From assembly GCA_016716065.1 (NCBI GenBank), contig JADJXA010000005.1, forward strand, positions 124,001-188,000: a DNA stretch of 64,000 nucleotides, read 5' to 3'. The first letter of the stretch is position 1, and each line of letters starts with the position of its first letter. The notes under the pieces were generated by a model. The model ran no database searches, had not been told where the DNA came from, and saw nothing but the letters and a program-made list of their open reading frames with translations. The position numbers were made by a program, and so were the translations under genes. Source of the stretch: Candidatus Leptovillus gracilis. GTDB lineage: Bacteria; Chloroflexota; Anaerolineae; Promineifilales; Promineifilaceae. Shown here piece by piece: positions 6,370-14,492 of this stretch.

Positions 6370-7353
6370 ATGAGTGACATTGTTGTAAGTGTATCCGGTC
6401 TGGCGAAGACGTTTAAAGTGAAGCAGAAAGCGCCGGGGCTGCGGGGCAGCGTACAGGCGTTGTGGCGGGCGGAGGAGAAGGAGATAACGGCCGTGTCCGA
6501 CATCACCTTTTCGCTGCCCAAAGGGGAAATGCTGGCCTTCATCGGCCCCAACGGCGCGGGCAAATCTACCACCATCAAGATGCTCACCGGTATCTTGTTC
6601 CCGTCTGGTGGCGAGGCGTCGGTTTTGGGTTATACGCCCTGGAAAGAGCGCCGCCAGTTGGCCTACCACATCGGCTCCGTCTTTGGGCAGAAGCCGCAGC
6701 TTTGGTATCACCTGCCGGCCGAAGACACCTTCCGCCTGTTCGCCCGCATCTATGAATTGGACATGAAGCAGTTCCAGCAGCGGCGCGATTTTCTGGTGGA
6801 ATCGTTCCAGATCGCCGATCTGCTGCAAACGCCGGTGCGCAAACTCAGCCTGGGGCAGCGCATGAAGTGTGAGATCGCCGCCTCGCTGCTGCACCGGCCG
6901 CGCATCATCTTCCTCGACGAGCCGACGATTGGGTTGGACGTGGTGGCGAAACAGCAAATCCGCGACGCCGTCCGCTACCTGAACGAGCAGGAAGGCACGA
7001 CCATCTTCCTGACCAGCCACGACGCCGGCGACATCGAGAGCCTGTGCAAGCGGGTCGTCATCATCAATCATGGCGGCATCATCTACGACAACAGCACATC
7101 GGCGCTCAAGCGCCAATACCTGCGCCGCAAAATCCTCAGCGTGCGCTTCGCCGAACCGCTGACCGCCCCTTTCAGCCTACCCTGTGTGAGGACGCTGAAG
7201 CAGGGGACGCATGGGGTGAAATTGGAGTTCGACGGCCGTGAAATCCCCGTCGAAACCGTCGTCCAGCAAGTGATGGCAACCCAATCCGTCCAAGACATCA
7301 CCATCACCGACCCACCGCTGGAGGAGATTATTCGGGAAATCTATAAACAGTGA
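6370..7353 (+). CDS. ABC-2 exporter ATP-binding protein
   Basis: 327 residues; cytosolic ATPase of an ABC exporter of the COG4586 type. Walker A GPNGAGKS at 59-66, Q-loop around 107-110, signature LSLGQRM at 159-165, Walker B with IIFLDEP at 179-185 and switch His217 are all intact. A ~60-residue C-terminal extension after the ATPase core is typical of this group. AGGTG precedes ATG. It is followed by two permease genes after 22 and 86 bases, so the three form one transporter. The substrate is not known for this family. Confidence 0.93.
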   Translation: MSDIVVSVSGLAKTFKVKQKAPGLRGSVQALWRAEEKEITAVSDITFSLPKGEMLAFIGPNGAGKSTTIKMLTGILFPSGGEASVLGYTPWKERRQLAYHIGSVFGQKPQLWYHLPAEDTFRLFARIYELDMKQFQQRRDFLVESFQIADLLQTPVRKLSLGQRMKCEIAASLLHRPRIIFLDEPTIGLDVVAKQQIRDAVRYLNEQEGTTIFLTSHDAGDIESLCKRVVIINHGGIIYDNSTSALKRQYLRRKILSVRFAEPLTAPFSLPCVRTLKQGTHGVKLEFDGREIPVETVVQQVMATQSVQDITITDPPLEEIIREIYKQ

Positions 7354-7375
7354 ACACGGAATACGGAATACGAAA

Positions 7376-8185
7376 ATGAGCCAACTACGCTTAACCACCA
7401 CCAAATACGCGGCCATCACGCTGACGAACTTGCAGAACCAACTGGCTTACGTCTGGGAGGCGTTGAACCGGGCAGTATTTATTGTGCTGATTATGTTTGT
7501 CTTTGTGCAGTTGTGGACGGCCGTTTACGAATCTCAGGGCGTCACCGAAATCGCCGGACTCAGCCTGTCGGCGACCATCTGGTACTTGCTCATTGCCGAG
7601 ACGCTGGAACTGGGCAAAATGCGCCACGACGAACGCATCAGCGAGGAGGTGAAGGATGGTTCAGTGGCCTACACGCTGACACGGCCGTACAACTACCTGG
7701 CCTATCATTTTTTTAATGGGCTGGGGGAAACGGCCGTCAAAATGTTCTTCATCTTTCTCCTCGGCCTGCCACTGGTGGTCTACTACGCTGGCTGGCCCAC
7801 TCTCAGCCCGGCCCACGCCCTACCGGTGCTGCTGGTGGGCGTTCTGGCCGTCTTGCTAGACTTTTTCGCCTTCAGCATGATCGGCCTGCTGGCCTTCGTC
7901 ACCGAAGACACCGCCTCCTTCCGGCTGATTTACCAGAAGCTCGTCTTTATTCTGGGTGGGTTGATGCTGCCGCTGGACTTTTTGCCGGACTGGTTGCAGC
8001 CCATTGCCCGCGTGCTGCCCTTCAACCTGACCACCTACGCCCCGGCCAAACTCTTTGTGGCCTTCACCTGGGCGCAGTTCTGGCAAATCATCGCGCTGCA
8101 AATCATCTGGCTGAGCATCTTCGGCCTGGCCCTCTGGCGGCAGTACCGCTGGGCAATCCGGCAGTTGGTGGTCAATGGCGGTTAA
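7376..8185 (+). CDS. ABC-2 family permease (COG4587-like)
   Basis: 269 residues with about six membrane segments (near 25-45, 60-80, 110-140, 145-172, 178-200 and 230-250) and no soluble domain, as in the ABC-2 permeases paired with COG4586 ATPases. It forms half of the membrane channel together with the next gene. The 22-base gap after the ATPase is filled by GAACACG/GAATACG period-7 units, yet the operon appears intact. Few charged residues lie in the membrane parts. Substrate unknown. Confidence 0.88.
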   Translation: MSQLRLTTTKYAAITLTNLQNQLAYVWEALNRAVFIVLIMFVFVQLWTAVYESQGVTEIAGLSLSATIWYLLIAETLELGKMRHDERISEEVKDGSVAYTLTRPYNYLAYHFFNGLGETAVKMFFIFLLGLPLVVYYAGWPTLSPAHALPVLLVGVLAVLLDFFAFSMIGLLAFVTEDTASFRLIYQKLVFILGGLMLPLDFLPDWLQPIARVLPFNLTTYAPAKLFVAFTWAQFWQIIALQIIWLSIFGLALWRQYRWAIRQLVVNGG

Positions 8186-8266
8186 AATAGTGGATAGTGG
8201 ATAGTTGTTAGTTGTTAGTTGACAGCGACCTCCCAACTAACAACTATCCACTCCCAACCAACAACT
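8185..8266. repeat. Period-7 inverted repeat (ATAGTGG/TTAGTTG units)
   Basis: Starting right at the permease stop, units ATAGTGG, ATAGTTG and TTAGTTG run to about 8221. The complementary run (AACAACT, ATCCACT, CCCAACC) follows to 8266. It can form a long hairpin between two permease genes of one operon. Confidence 0.75.
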
Positions 8267-8271
8267 AAAAC

Positions 8272-9069
8272 ATGAACCAAGTAAAAGCAGAACTTACCTT
8301 CTTGCGCGCCCTGGCGGGCGTGAATCTGGCCTCGGCGATGGAATACCGGGCCAGCTTTATCTCGCAAATCATCGGGATGCTCATCAACAACGGCATCTAC
8401 TTTGTCTTCTGGATCATCTTCTTCAACCAGTTTGGCACGGTGCGCGGCTACAACGTAGACGAGATATTTTTGTTGTTCGCCATCGCCACGCTGGGGTATG
8501 GGTTGGGCTTTATGTTCGCCGGGAATACGCGGCAGTATCTAGCCTACCTCATCGCTCAGGGGCGGCTGGATTATTACCTGGTCTTTCCACGCAACCTGCT
8601 GCTGCACGTCATCTTTTCGCGGATGACGGTCTCAACGGTGGGCGATGTGGTGTTTGGGTTGATTGCCTACAGTTTTACCGGCCGTTTTACGCTGGTGGAG
8701 ATAGGGTTGTTTTTAATCACGGCCGTTCTCTCAGCCATCATCTTCGTCGGTTATTCGGTGATCAGCGGGTCGCTGGCCTTTTACATGGGCGCGGCCCAAT
8801 ACGCCAGCCAACAAATGACCAACGCCATGCTCACCTTTGCGCTCTATCCCAACGGCCTATTCAGCGGCGCGGCGCGGGTAATGCTCTACACCATCATCCC
8901 GGCAGCCTTTGTGGCCGCCGTGCCGGTGGACATCGTGCGCTTTCAAGACGGCCGTCTCCTGCTGCTGCTCATTGGTACAGCCGTTATCATCTGGCTCATC
9001 GCCATCGCTATGTTCTACTACGGCCTGCGCCGCTACGAGTCCGGCAGCGCCATCAACGTCAACCTCTAA
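8272..9069 (+). CDS. ABC-2 family permease (COG3694-like)
   Basis: 265 residues, six likely membrane segments (near 30-55, 65-82, 115-135, 145-170, 180-205 and 225-250). Partner of the preceding permease in an ABC-2 exporter. The ATG at 8272 follows the repeat tract and has no clear ribosome site, so its translation may depend on the upstream gene or on hairpin context. After the stop comes another period-7 tract (CGGATGA, CGGATCA units, 9072-9106). Confidence 0.88.
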   Translation: MNQVKAELTFLRALAGVNLASAMEYRASFISQIIGMLINNGIYFVFWIIFFNQFGTVRGYNVDEIFLLFAIATLGYGLGFMFAGNTRQYLAYLIAQGRLDYYLVFPRNLLLHVIFSRMTVSTVGDVVFGLIAYSFTGRFTLVEIGLFLITAVLSAIIFVGYSVISGSLAFYMGAAQYASQQMTNAMLTFALYPNGLFSGAARVMLYTIIPAAFVAAVPVDIVRFQDGRLLLLLIGTAVIIWLIAIAMFYYGLRRYESGSAINVNL

Positions 9070-9202
9070 AAGCAGCGGATGACGGATCACGGATGATTCG
9101 TCAACCGTCACCCCCCTTTTAATGCGCCGCAGAACGCATATAATTGAAGCAGGTCTTATTGACAAACAGCAAGACACATTCATCTGGTGGGAGACAAAAA
9201 CC

Positions 9203-9850
9203 ATGAGCCAAAAAATTGAATTTACCCGCAACTATTCAGACCTCAGCACCAATCAAGGCTTCCAATTTGAGTTTTACTGCGACCGGTGCGGGACCGGCTA
9301 CCGCACCCGTTTCCGCGCTTCGGCGTTGGGCACAGTCAGCAGCGCCCTGGACGCGGCCAATGGCTTATTTGGCGGCATTTTTGGCCGGGCGGCCGATTTG
9401 GGCGAGCGTGCGCGCACAGCCGCCTGGGAAAAGGCCCACGACGAGGCGTTCACGGAAGCAATGGAGCAGTTGAAGCCCGATTTTATCCAATGTCCGCGCT
9501 GCTCCGGCTGGGTGTGCCGTAAAAGCTGTTGGAACAACAGCAAAGGTTTGTGCAAACAATGCGCCCCCGACCTGGGCGTGGAAATGGCCGCCGCACAGGC
9601 CAGCCGCACAGTCGAAGAGGTATGGGCGCATTCACAAATGGCCGAGGAAGACCGGGCGATGCTGAAAGAGGAAAGCTGGCGCAAAGGAGTGCGCGCCACC
9701 TGCCCCAGCTGCAACGCCCCATTGGAAGGCAACCTAAAGTTTTGCCCGGAATGTGGCGCCAAGATTCAGGCCCAGGCGCATTGCACGGAATGCGGCGCAA
9801 AGCTGAACCCTGGCGCGAAGTTTTGCGGCGAGTGTGGGGCGAAGGCTTGA
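9203..9850 (+). CDS. Zinc-ribbon domain protein
   Basis: 216 residues from ATG at 9203, chosen because GGGAG precedes it; the upstream in-frame ATG at 9122 has none and a possible -10 (TATAAT, 9139-9144) lies between. Three or four zinc-binding modules are seen: CDRCG near the N-terminus, a central CPRCSGWVC...C...CKQC unit, and two C-terminal rubredoxin-like ribbons CPSC...CPECG and CTECG...CGECG. A Gly/Ala-rich segment (ALGTVSSALDAANGLFGGIFG) sits between the first two. Such proteins are common in Chloroflexota and actinobacteria without known function; protein or nucleic-acid binding is likely. Confidence 0.75.
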   Translation: MSQKIEFTRNYSDLSTNQGFQFEFYCDRCGTGYRTRFRASALGTVSSALDAANGLFGGIFGRAADLGERARTAAWEKAHDEAFTEAMEQLKPDFIQCPRCSGWVCRKSCWNNSKGLCKQCAPDLGVEMAAAQASRTVEEVWAHSQMAEEDRAMLKEESWRKGVRATCPSCNAPLEGNLKFCPECGAKIQAQAHCTECGAKLNPGAKFCGECGAKA

Positions 9851-9863
9851 GAAAGCCAGTAAA

Positions 9864-9908
9864 CCCCTCTCCCCAGCCCTCTCCTGGCGGGAGAGGGCTG
9901 GGGAGGGG
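9864..9908. repeat. Long CCCCTCTCCCC palindrome
   Basis: A near-perfect ~20-bp inverted repeat, 9864-9884 with 9889-9908, made of the CCCTCTCC / GGAGAGGG word that recurs as an intergenic repeat in many bacteria. It lies 14 bases after the zinc-ribbon gene and may stop transcription. Confidence 0.7.
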
Positions 9909-9922
9909 CACGGCAATCTTTT

Positions 9923-9957
9923 CAGATTGGACCAGTCTTGGAGATTGGTCCAATCTG
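9923..9957. repeat. Hairpin with TCTTGGAG apex
   Basis: CAGATTGGACCA (9923-9934) pairs with TGGTCCAATCTG (9946-9957) across GTCTTGGAGAT. Almost the same hairpin stands at 31548-31580, downstream of another gene. Confidence 0.7.
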
Positions 9958-9970
9958 GGCCTTATGATTT

Positions 9971-10116
9971 CTAGCAGGTTGTCGGAAAAGTAGAAATGGA
10001 TACACGGATGACACGGATTTAACGGGTTTACACCGATTTTCTGGTGATTTATCCGTAAAAATCCGTCGAATCCGTTCAATCCGTGTACCTATCCTGAGTT
10101 CTCCGACAGGCGGCTA
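9971..10116. repeat. MITE-like 146-bp inverted-repeat element
   Basis: The ends CTAGCAGGTTGTCGGA (9971) and TCCGACAGGCGGCTAG (10116) are inverted copies with 13 of 16 matches. Inside, GGATACACGGAT on the left matches ATCCGTGTACC..TATCC on the right, and several ATCCGT words recur. No coding potential. The rest of this 557-base gap (10117-10341) holds an AGTGTTTCA/TGAAACAC inverted pair but no gene. Confidence 0.55.
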
Positions 10117-10341
10117 GATGAGTACATAGTTATAAGGGAGTGTTTCAGACAGGCGTTTATCGGGCGAGATGGCGCGGAGAAGATGCCATCCGCTGCGGCG
10201 AACACCAACCCACATCATCCTGCCCTGCACAAGCCATCACTGAATGAAACACGCCCTGGCAGTCTGTCATGAGTTTGCTCGCCACGGGCATGACAAATGT
10301 CATGTCTTGGGTTTCTGGGAGTAAAATTGCCCGGAAAAAGG

Positions 10342-10409
10342 TTGACAACCATTTGGTATTAGCAGTAAAATTCGTCATACAACCATACGATATGATGATA
10401 GTACCAAAT
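10342..10409 (+). promoter_or_regulatory. gntR promoter with paired operator-like arms
   Basis: TTGACA (10342-10347) and TAAAAT (10366-10371) are 18 bases apart. ATTTGGTATTA (10351-10361), within the spacer, is an inverted copy (10 of 11) of TAGTACCAAAT (10399-10409), which overlaps the gntR start codon. Such a pair is what an autoregulated GntR promoter would show. Confidence 0.55.
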
Positions 10410-11136
10410 GCTAAAGCGCACCCCTTCCCTCACTGAATTGGCCCGGTCCCACATCAAACAGATGATACTGGATGATGTGTTTGTAGACGGCCGTATCCCC
10501 TCCGAAACCGACCTGGCCGCCGACCTCAAAGTCAGCCGCACCACCATCCGCGATGCGCTGAGCCGCCTGGAGAATGAAGGCGTCATTTACCGCAAGCAGG
10601 GCGCGGGAACCTTCATCAATGAAGCGGGCTTGCAGATCAAATCGCGGCTGGACGAGGTCTGGTCTTATGAGGCGATGTTGGCGGCGCATGGCTACCTCCC
10701 TTCTACGCGCATTTTGGAAGTTTCCACCCGGCCAGCCGACGCAGACATTGCCGCCGAGTTGAATCTGGCTGAAGGGGAGGAACTGCTGGTGGTACGCAAG
10801 CTGTTTCTGGCCGACAATCAGCCGGTGATTCTGGCTTACAATTACATCCCCACGCGCTACATCGAAAAGCCCTATACAGATGAAGGTTTTGTGACGCCGG
10901 TTTATGAATTTATGTGGGAAAACGGCCGTCAACACTTCAGCTACTATCTCTCCGAGATTGTGCCGCTGGTGGCCTCCGACGATTTGGCCCATGTGCTGCA
11001 CATGCAGCCCCACACCCCCCTCATTTCGCTGCACGAAATCGGCTACAACGACGACAACGCCCCTATTCTGAAATCAACATCCTACTTTCGGGATGATTTA
11101 CTCCGCTTTCGCCTCATCCGGCGACCGGCGGTGTAA
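10408..11136 (+). CDS. GntR/HutC-family transcriptional regulator
   Basis: 242 residues. The N-terminal winged helix (~8-75) has the GntR pattern SETDLAADLKVSRTTIRDAL; residues ~95-238 are a UTRA effector domain. HutC-type proteins are usually repressors released by a small catabolic substrate. The gene heads the carbamoyltransferase/carbamate-kinase cluster and is followed after 104 bases by its first enzyme, so it most likely controls that pathway. The ATG at 10408 has no Shine-Dalgarno sequence and lies within the right operator-like arm. Confidence 0.9.
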   Translation: MLKRTPSLTELARSHIKQMILDDVFVDGRIPSETDLAADLKVSRTTIRDALSRLENEGVIYRKQGAGTFINEAGLQIKSRLDEVWSYEAMLAAHGYLPSTRILEVSTRPADADIAAELNLAEGEELLVVRKLFLADNQPVILAYNYIPTRYIEKPYTDEGFVTPVYEFMWENGRQHFSYYLSEIVPLVASDDLAHVLHMQPHTPLISLHEIGYNDDNAPILKSTSYFRDDLLRFRLIRRPAV

Positions 11137-11240
11137 GCTGATTTGCTCTGGCTGCCACAGCGCAGCCGGACTTTCCCAGGATTATTAACACTGAACATGG
11201 GGCGGAACGGCCGTCCCGAATTTCAAAAAGGAGAAAGATC

Positions 11241-12194
11241 ATGAGAAGTTTTGCAGGTCGGGACATTTTGTCCCTCAAAGATTTTGAACGTAACGAGTTT
11301 TTCCGCGTCTTCGAGATAGCCGAACAGTTAGAACCCATCGCCCGTAACCGGCGCAACAGCGATTTGCTGAAGCACAAGACCCTGGTGACGGCCTTCTACC
11401 AGCCTTCCACCCGCACCCGCCTGGCCCATGAAGCAGCGATGCTCCGCCTGGGCGGCAGCGTCACCGGCTTCTCCGACGCCAAAATGACCCGCGCCGGCGA
11501 TTTCTACCAGGAGACCATCAAAGACACCGTCAAGATGCTGGAGTTCTACGGCGACGTCATCGTCATGCGCCATTTCCAGCAAGGCGCGCCACACGAAGCG
11601 GCCAAATGGGCCAGTGTGCCGATCATCAATGGTGGCGATGGCTGGGGCGAACATCCCACCCAAATCCTCACTGACCTCTACACCATCTACCGCGAAAAAG
11701 GGCGCATTGATGGTTTGAAGTGGCTGGCTGTCGGCGACATGCGGATGCGCACCATGCACTCCCTGGCCTATGGGCTGTCCCAATTCGACTGCCCCATCAC
11801 CTTCGTCTCCCCGCCCGACATGTCCCTGACCGACGAATTCAAGGCCGACCTGGCAAACTACAGCTTGGATTACAAAGAAGCGGACCACGTGGAACAGGCC
11901 ATCGCCGATGCCGACGTCATCCTGGTGGAGCCGGTGGTGCAGCCCGACTACACCAAATCCCGCGACGAGCGCACAGGCGAAGTGGGTTGGACCCCCTCCA
12001 ATTACAAGATCACCCGTGAACTGCTCAGCACCAAGGCCAAATCGGATGCCATCCTGCTGCACTCGCTGCCGCGCATGGACGAAATTCCGGCCGACGTGGA
12101 CATCACCCGCTGGTCGCGTTACTGGCAAGAAGCGTTCAACGGCGTTGTCATGCGTATGGCGTTGTTGGCGCTAGTCTTGGGCGTGACGGAGTAA
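11241..12194 (+). CDS. Aspartate-carbamoyltransferase-family enzyme, probably catabolic
   Basis: 317 residues, the usual length. Carbamoyl-phosphate site STRTR at 56-60, mobile-loop Lys81, Arg110-His111 and Gln114, HPTQ at 138-141, HSLPRMDEI at 274-282. Compared with biosynthetic PyrB, the 80s loop is longer (DAKMTRAGDFYQETI) and the GDLKYGR segment reads GDMRMRT, so the second substrate may not be aspartate. A strong AAAGGAGAAAG ribosome site is present. The cluster with a second carbamoyltransferase and carbamate kinase points to ATP-yielding breakdown of a carbamoylated compound rather than pyrimidine synthesis. The fold assignment is firm; the substrate is unknown. Confidence 0.8.
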   Translation: MRSFAGRDILSLKDFERNEFFRVFEIAEQLEPIARNRRNSDLLKHKTLVTAFYQPSTRTRLAHEAAMLRLGGSVTGFSDAKMTRAGDFYQETIKDTVKMLEFYGDVIVMRHFQQGAPHEAAKWASVPIINGGDGWGEHPTQILTDLYTIYREKGRIDGLKWLAVGDMRMRTMHSLAYGLSQFDCPITFVSPPDMSLTDEFKADLANYSLDYKEADHVEQAIADADVILVEPVVQPDYTKSRDERTGEVGWTPSNYKITRELLSTKAKSDAILLHSLPRMDEIPADVDITRWSRYWQEAFNGVVMRMALLALVLGVTE

Positions 12195-12199
12195 GAAAG

Positions 12200-12262
12200 G
12201 TAAGTTGGTTGGGTTGGTGAAAGAACAAACCAACCAACCAACCATCCAACTAACCAACTTTA
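12200..12262. repeat. GGTT/AACC-rich inverted repeat, left flank of Uma2 cassette
   Basis: AAGTTGGTTGGGTTGG is followed by a run of CCAACCAACC-type units ending AACCAACTT, forming a local hairpin. It starts a few bases after the preceding stop codon and reaches the Uma2 stop. Confidence 0.6.
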
Positions 12263-12874
12263 TGGTAATAGATTGCGCACAGACAACCGTGCAATTTCTG
12301 TGCCCTTGATGACGACAGGGATTTCATCGGCTTCATGATAAGTGACGAGTTGGTGATACGTGGGGTTTAACGTTGGCCCGGAGGGCTGAGCATAAACTTC
12401 AATCTGCCGCTCGGTCAGATTAACAATCCAATAGACAGGAATGCCAGCGCGGGCGTAAATGCGCTTTTTCCAGGTTTGGTCCTGGTAGAGCGTGGAATCG
12501 GCCACTTCAACGACGAGAGCGACGTTTTCCGGGGCAGGGTGTCTGGCGACAAAATCTCGTTTTGTGCCAGCAACAATCATGACATCGGGTTCGGGCTCGC
12601 TGTCGGTGGTTGTGATGGGTTGTTGTGATTTGGCAAAGTAGGCGGGAGGGAGAACGGCCGTTAACTCATCGCGAATCTGGTCAGTAGTAAAGCTGTGTGG
12701 TGGATTGACCGTCATCTTTTCAACCATGAACCCTTCTAAAAGCTCCAGGCGGTCATCTTCGGTCAGCATCCCGGCGGCAATCATCTCATGGTAACGCGCC
12801 ACGCTGATACGCCAGAGTTGCGGCCCACCATTCACTATTTTTGTTTCAGGCGTTGGCATAAGTAATGTGGTCAT
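12260..12874 (-). CDS. Uma2 family (DUF820) endonuclease-like protein
   Basis: 204 residues of the Uma2 family, a PD-(D/E)XK-fold group expanded in cyanobacteria and Chloroflexota. Characteristic elements are RYHEMIAAGMLTEDDRLELLEG near 27-48, PEPDVMIV with the catalytic Asp near 95, VALVVEVADSTLYQD (the E-x-x motif) near 118-132, the Lys in TWKKRIYARAGIPVYWIVNL, and RQIEVY. The biological role of the family is unclear; many lie alone or on mobile DNA. It sits in the opposite direction inside the enzyme cluster and is bracketed by unusual GGTT-rich repeats, so it looks like an inserted cassette. Confidence 0.88.
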   Translation of the reverse strand: MTTLLMPTPETKIVNGGPQLWRISVARYHEMIAAGMLTEDDRLELLEGFMVEKMTVNPPHSFTTDQIRDELTAVLPPAYFAKSQQPITTTDSEPEPDVMIVAGTKRDFVARHPAPENVALVVEVADSTLYQDQTWKKRIYARAGIPVYWIVNLTERQIEVYAQPSGPTLNPTYHQLVTYHEADEIPVVIKGTEIARLSVRNLLP

Positions 12875-12889
12875 AGGCTATTTCCGTAA

Positions 12890-12958
12890 GTAAGCAGGTG
12901 GGTTTGTTGGTTGGCTGATTTGTTAGTTGGCTAACAACCAACAAACTAACAAACCAAT
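12890..12958. repeat. GGTT/AACC-rich inverted repeat, right flank of Uma2 cassette
   Basis: GGTTTGTTGGTTGGC...TTAGTTGG is followed by AACAACCAACAAACTAACAAACC. It is similar in composition to the left flank but not a simple copy, and folds on itself. Confidence 0.55.
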
Positions 12959-12990
12959 ACCATCACATTTCTGGCAAATTATAACATAAC

Positions 12991-13047
12991 TTTGTAGCGC
13001 GATTTAGAAAATCGCGCCGGGGACGATTTGGAAAATCGTCCTACAAA
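12991..13047. repeat. Double hairpin with CGATTT...AAATCG arms
   Basis: GCGCGATTT/AAATCGCGC (12997-13005/13009-13017) and GGACGATTT/AAATCGTCC (13021-13029/13033-13041) lie side by side, enclosed by TTTGTAG/CTACAAA (12991-12997/13041-13047). A related single hairpin occurs at 40743-40773. It stands directly before the ribosome site of the YgeW-like gene. Confidence 0.75.
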
Positions 13048-13062
13048 TTAAGGAGAAGCATC

Positions 13063-14043
13063 ATGCAAACAGGATTAAGAGGACGGGATTTAATTGGTGA
13101 CCTCGATTTCTCGAAAGAAGAGGTCGAAACTGTATTGGACGTGGCCTGGGACCTGAAGATGAAACGGGCGCTGGGCCAACCGCACGCGCTGCTGCGCGAC
13201 AAAGTGTTGGCGATGCTCTTCTTCTTCTCCAGCACGCGCACCCGCGGCAGCTTTGAAGCCGGTATGGCGCAGTTGGGCGGCCATGCCGCTTTCATCGAAA
13301 GCCGCACCACCCAGATTTCCCACGGTGACACCGAAACAGAAATGGGCGAGATTTTCGGCCGTTACTTCGATGGCATTGCCATCCGCCACGTGACCTATGG
13401 CACAGGCAACCGCTACCTGAATCTGGTCGCCCAGGCTTCCCGCGTGCCGGTGCTAAACATGCAGTGCGAAATCTACCACCCGCACCAATGCCTGGCCGAC
13501 CTGATGACCATCATGGAAAAGAAAGGGCGTAACCTGCGCAAGAAGAAAATGGTTGTCTCTTGGGCGTATGCTTCTTCTTATCTCAAGCCGATGTCCGTGC
13601 CACAGTCGCTCATCTTGCAGATGCCGCGTTTTGGCATGGACGTGGTGCTGGCCCATCCGCCGGAATTTGAATTGATGCCCGACATTATGGATCAGGCGCG
13701 GGAAATGGCGCGCAAATACAACACTGGTTTTGAAGTGGTCCACGACATGCAAGAAGCCTGCGAAGATGCGGACGTCATCTATGCCAAATCCTGGGGGCCG
13801 CTGCTGACCACCCAAGACCCGGACGAAGGCAAGCGCATTCAGGACAAATATCAGGACTGGATTGCCAACGATGCGCTGATGGCTCGTGGTAAGGATGACG
13901 TCATCTACATGCACCCCCTGCCAGCCGACCGTGACATCGAAGTGACGAGCGCTGTGTTAGACGGCCGTCACTCCGTCGTCTTTGATGAAGCTGAAAACCG
14001 CCTGCACGCCCAAAAGGCCGTCATGGCGCTGACGATGAGCTAG
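13063..14043 (+). CDS. YgeW-like knotted carbamoyltransferase
   Basis: 326 residues of the ornithine-carbamoyltransferase superfamily. STRTR at 57-61, HPHQ at 139-142 and HPLPADR at 284-290 mark the carbamoyl-phosphate and substrate sites. The segment MVVSWAYASSYLKPMSVPQS (163-182), then RFGMDVVLAHP, closely follows E. coli YgeW and includes the proline loop that forms the knot in this subgroup (also N-acetyl- and N-succinylornithine enzymes). YgeW itself is linked to anaerobic purine or diaminopropionate metabolism. AAGGAGAAGC precedes ATG. With carbamate kinase just downstream it probably runs in the phosphorolytic direction. The exact substrate is not evident. Confidence 0.8.
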   Translation: MQTGLRGRDLIGDLDFSKEEVETVLDVAWDLKMKRALGQPHALLRDKVLAMLFFFSSTRTRGSFEAGMAQLGGHAAFIESRTTQISHGDTETEMGEIFGRYFDGIAIRHVTYGTGNRYLNLVAQASRVPVLNMQCEIYHPHQCLADLMTIMEKKGRNLRKKKMVVSWAYASSYLKPMSVPQSLILQMPRFGMDVVLAHPPEFELMPDIMDQAREMARKYNTGFEVVHDMQEACEDADVIYAKSWGPLLTTQDPDEGKRIQDKYQDWIANDALMARGKDDVIYMHPLPADRDIEVTSAVLDGRHSVVFDEAENRLHAQKAVMALTMS

Positions 14044-14044
14044 A

Positions 14045-14473
14045 GCGAGAGCGAGAGCTAGAGTAAGAGGTTGCTAGAGAGATGAGTTTTAAGTTTGAGT
14101 CTTTGGAGGTTTGGAAGCGGAGTATTGATTTTGCGGATGCTATGTTTTCTTTGGCGGATGAGATACCTCAAAAGTATCAATTTTCGTTAGGCGAGCAGTT
14201 ACGCCGTGCGGCCTTGAGCATTCCAACTAACATCGCTGAGGGTAGCGGACGAGATAGCATGAAGGAAAAGCAATACTTTTTTCGCATTGCCAAAGGTTCA
14301 GTTTATGAAGTTGTCAGTTTGATGGTGATGATTGGCAAAAGAGGCTTTCTTGACAGAGACTTATATCGTAAACACTACCAGGAAGCCAACGAAATCTCTG
14401 CCATCCTGACCACCTTATCCAAATCCCATAACTTCACTGACTAGATCATTCTAGCTCTAGCTCTTGCTCTCGC
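14045..14473. repeat. 19-bp inverted repeats bracketing the four-helix-bundle gene
   Basis: 14045-14063 (GCGAGAGCGAGAGCTAGAG) and 14455-14473 are inverted copies with 18 of 19 matches. The left copy starts two bases after the ygeW-like stop codon; the right one ends 20 bases before the carbamate-kinase start. Both are parts of hexamer-periodic GAGAGC tracts. The gene between them looks like an inserted cassette. Confidence 0.7.
14082..14444 (+). CDS. Four-helix bundle protein (23S rRNA intervening-sequence family)
   Basis: 120 residues of the S23/IVP four-helix-bundle family: LEVWKRSIDFADAMFSLADE at the start, LRRAALSIPTNIAEGSGR at 41-58, then two more helices. These proteins were first seen in rRNA intervening sequences and are widespread as stand-alone genes on variable DNA; their function is unknown. 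A GAGAG stretch before ATG could serve as ribosome site. It interrupts the carbamoyltransferase-carbamate kinase pair and is enclosed by inverted repeats. Codon use is more AT-rich than its neighbours, which supports acquisition. Confidence 0.9.
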   Translation: MSFKFESLEVWKRSIDFADAMFSLADEIPQKYQFSLGEQLRRAALSIPTNIAEGSGRDSMKEKQYFFRIAKGSVYEVVSLMVMIGKRGFLDRDLYRKHYQEANEISAILTTLSKSHNFTD

Positions 14474-14492
14474 TTCTTAAGGAGATCCCACT

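Noticed and set aside
6139..7116. Leftward 325-codon frame opposite the ABC ATPase
   Set aside because: Antisense shadow; it runs across the terminator and the start of a gene with all ABC motifs.
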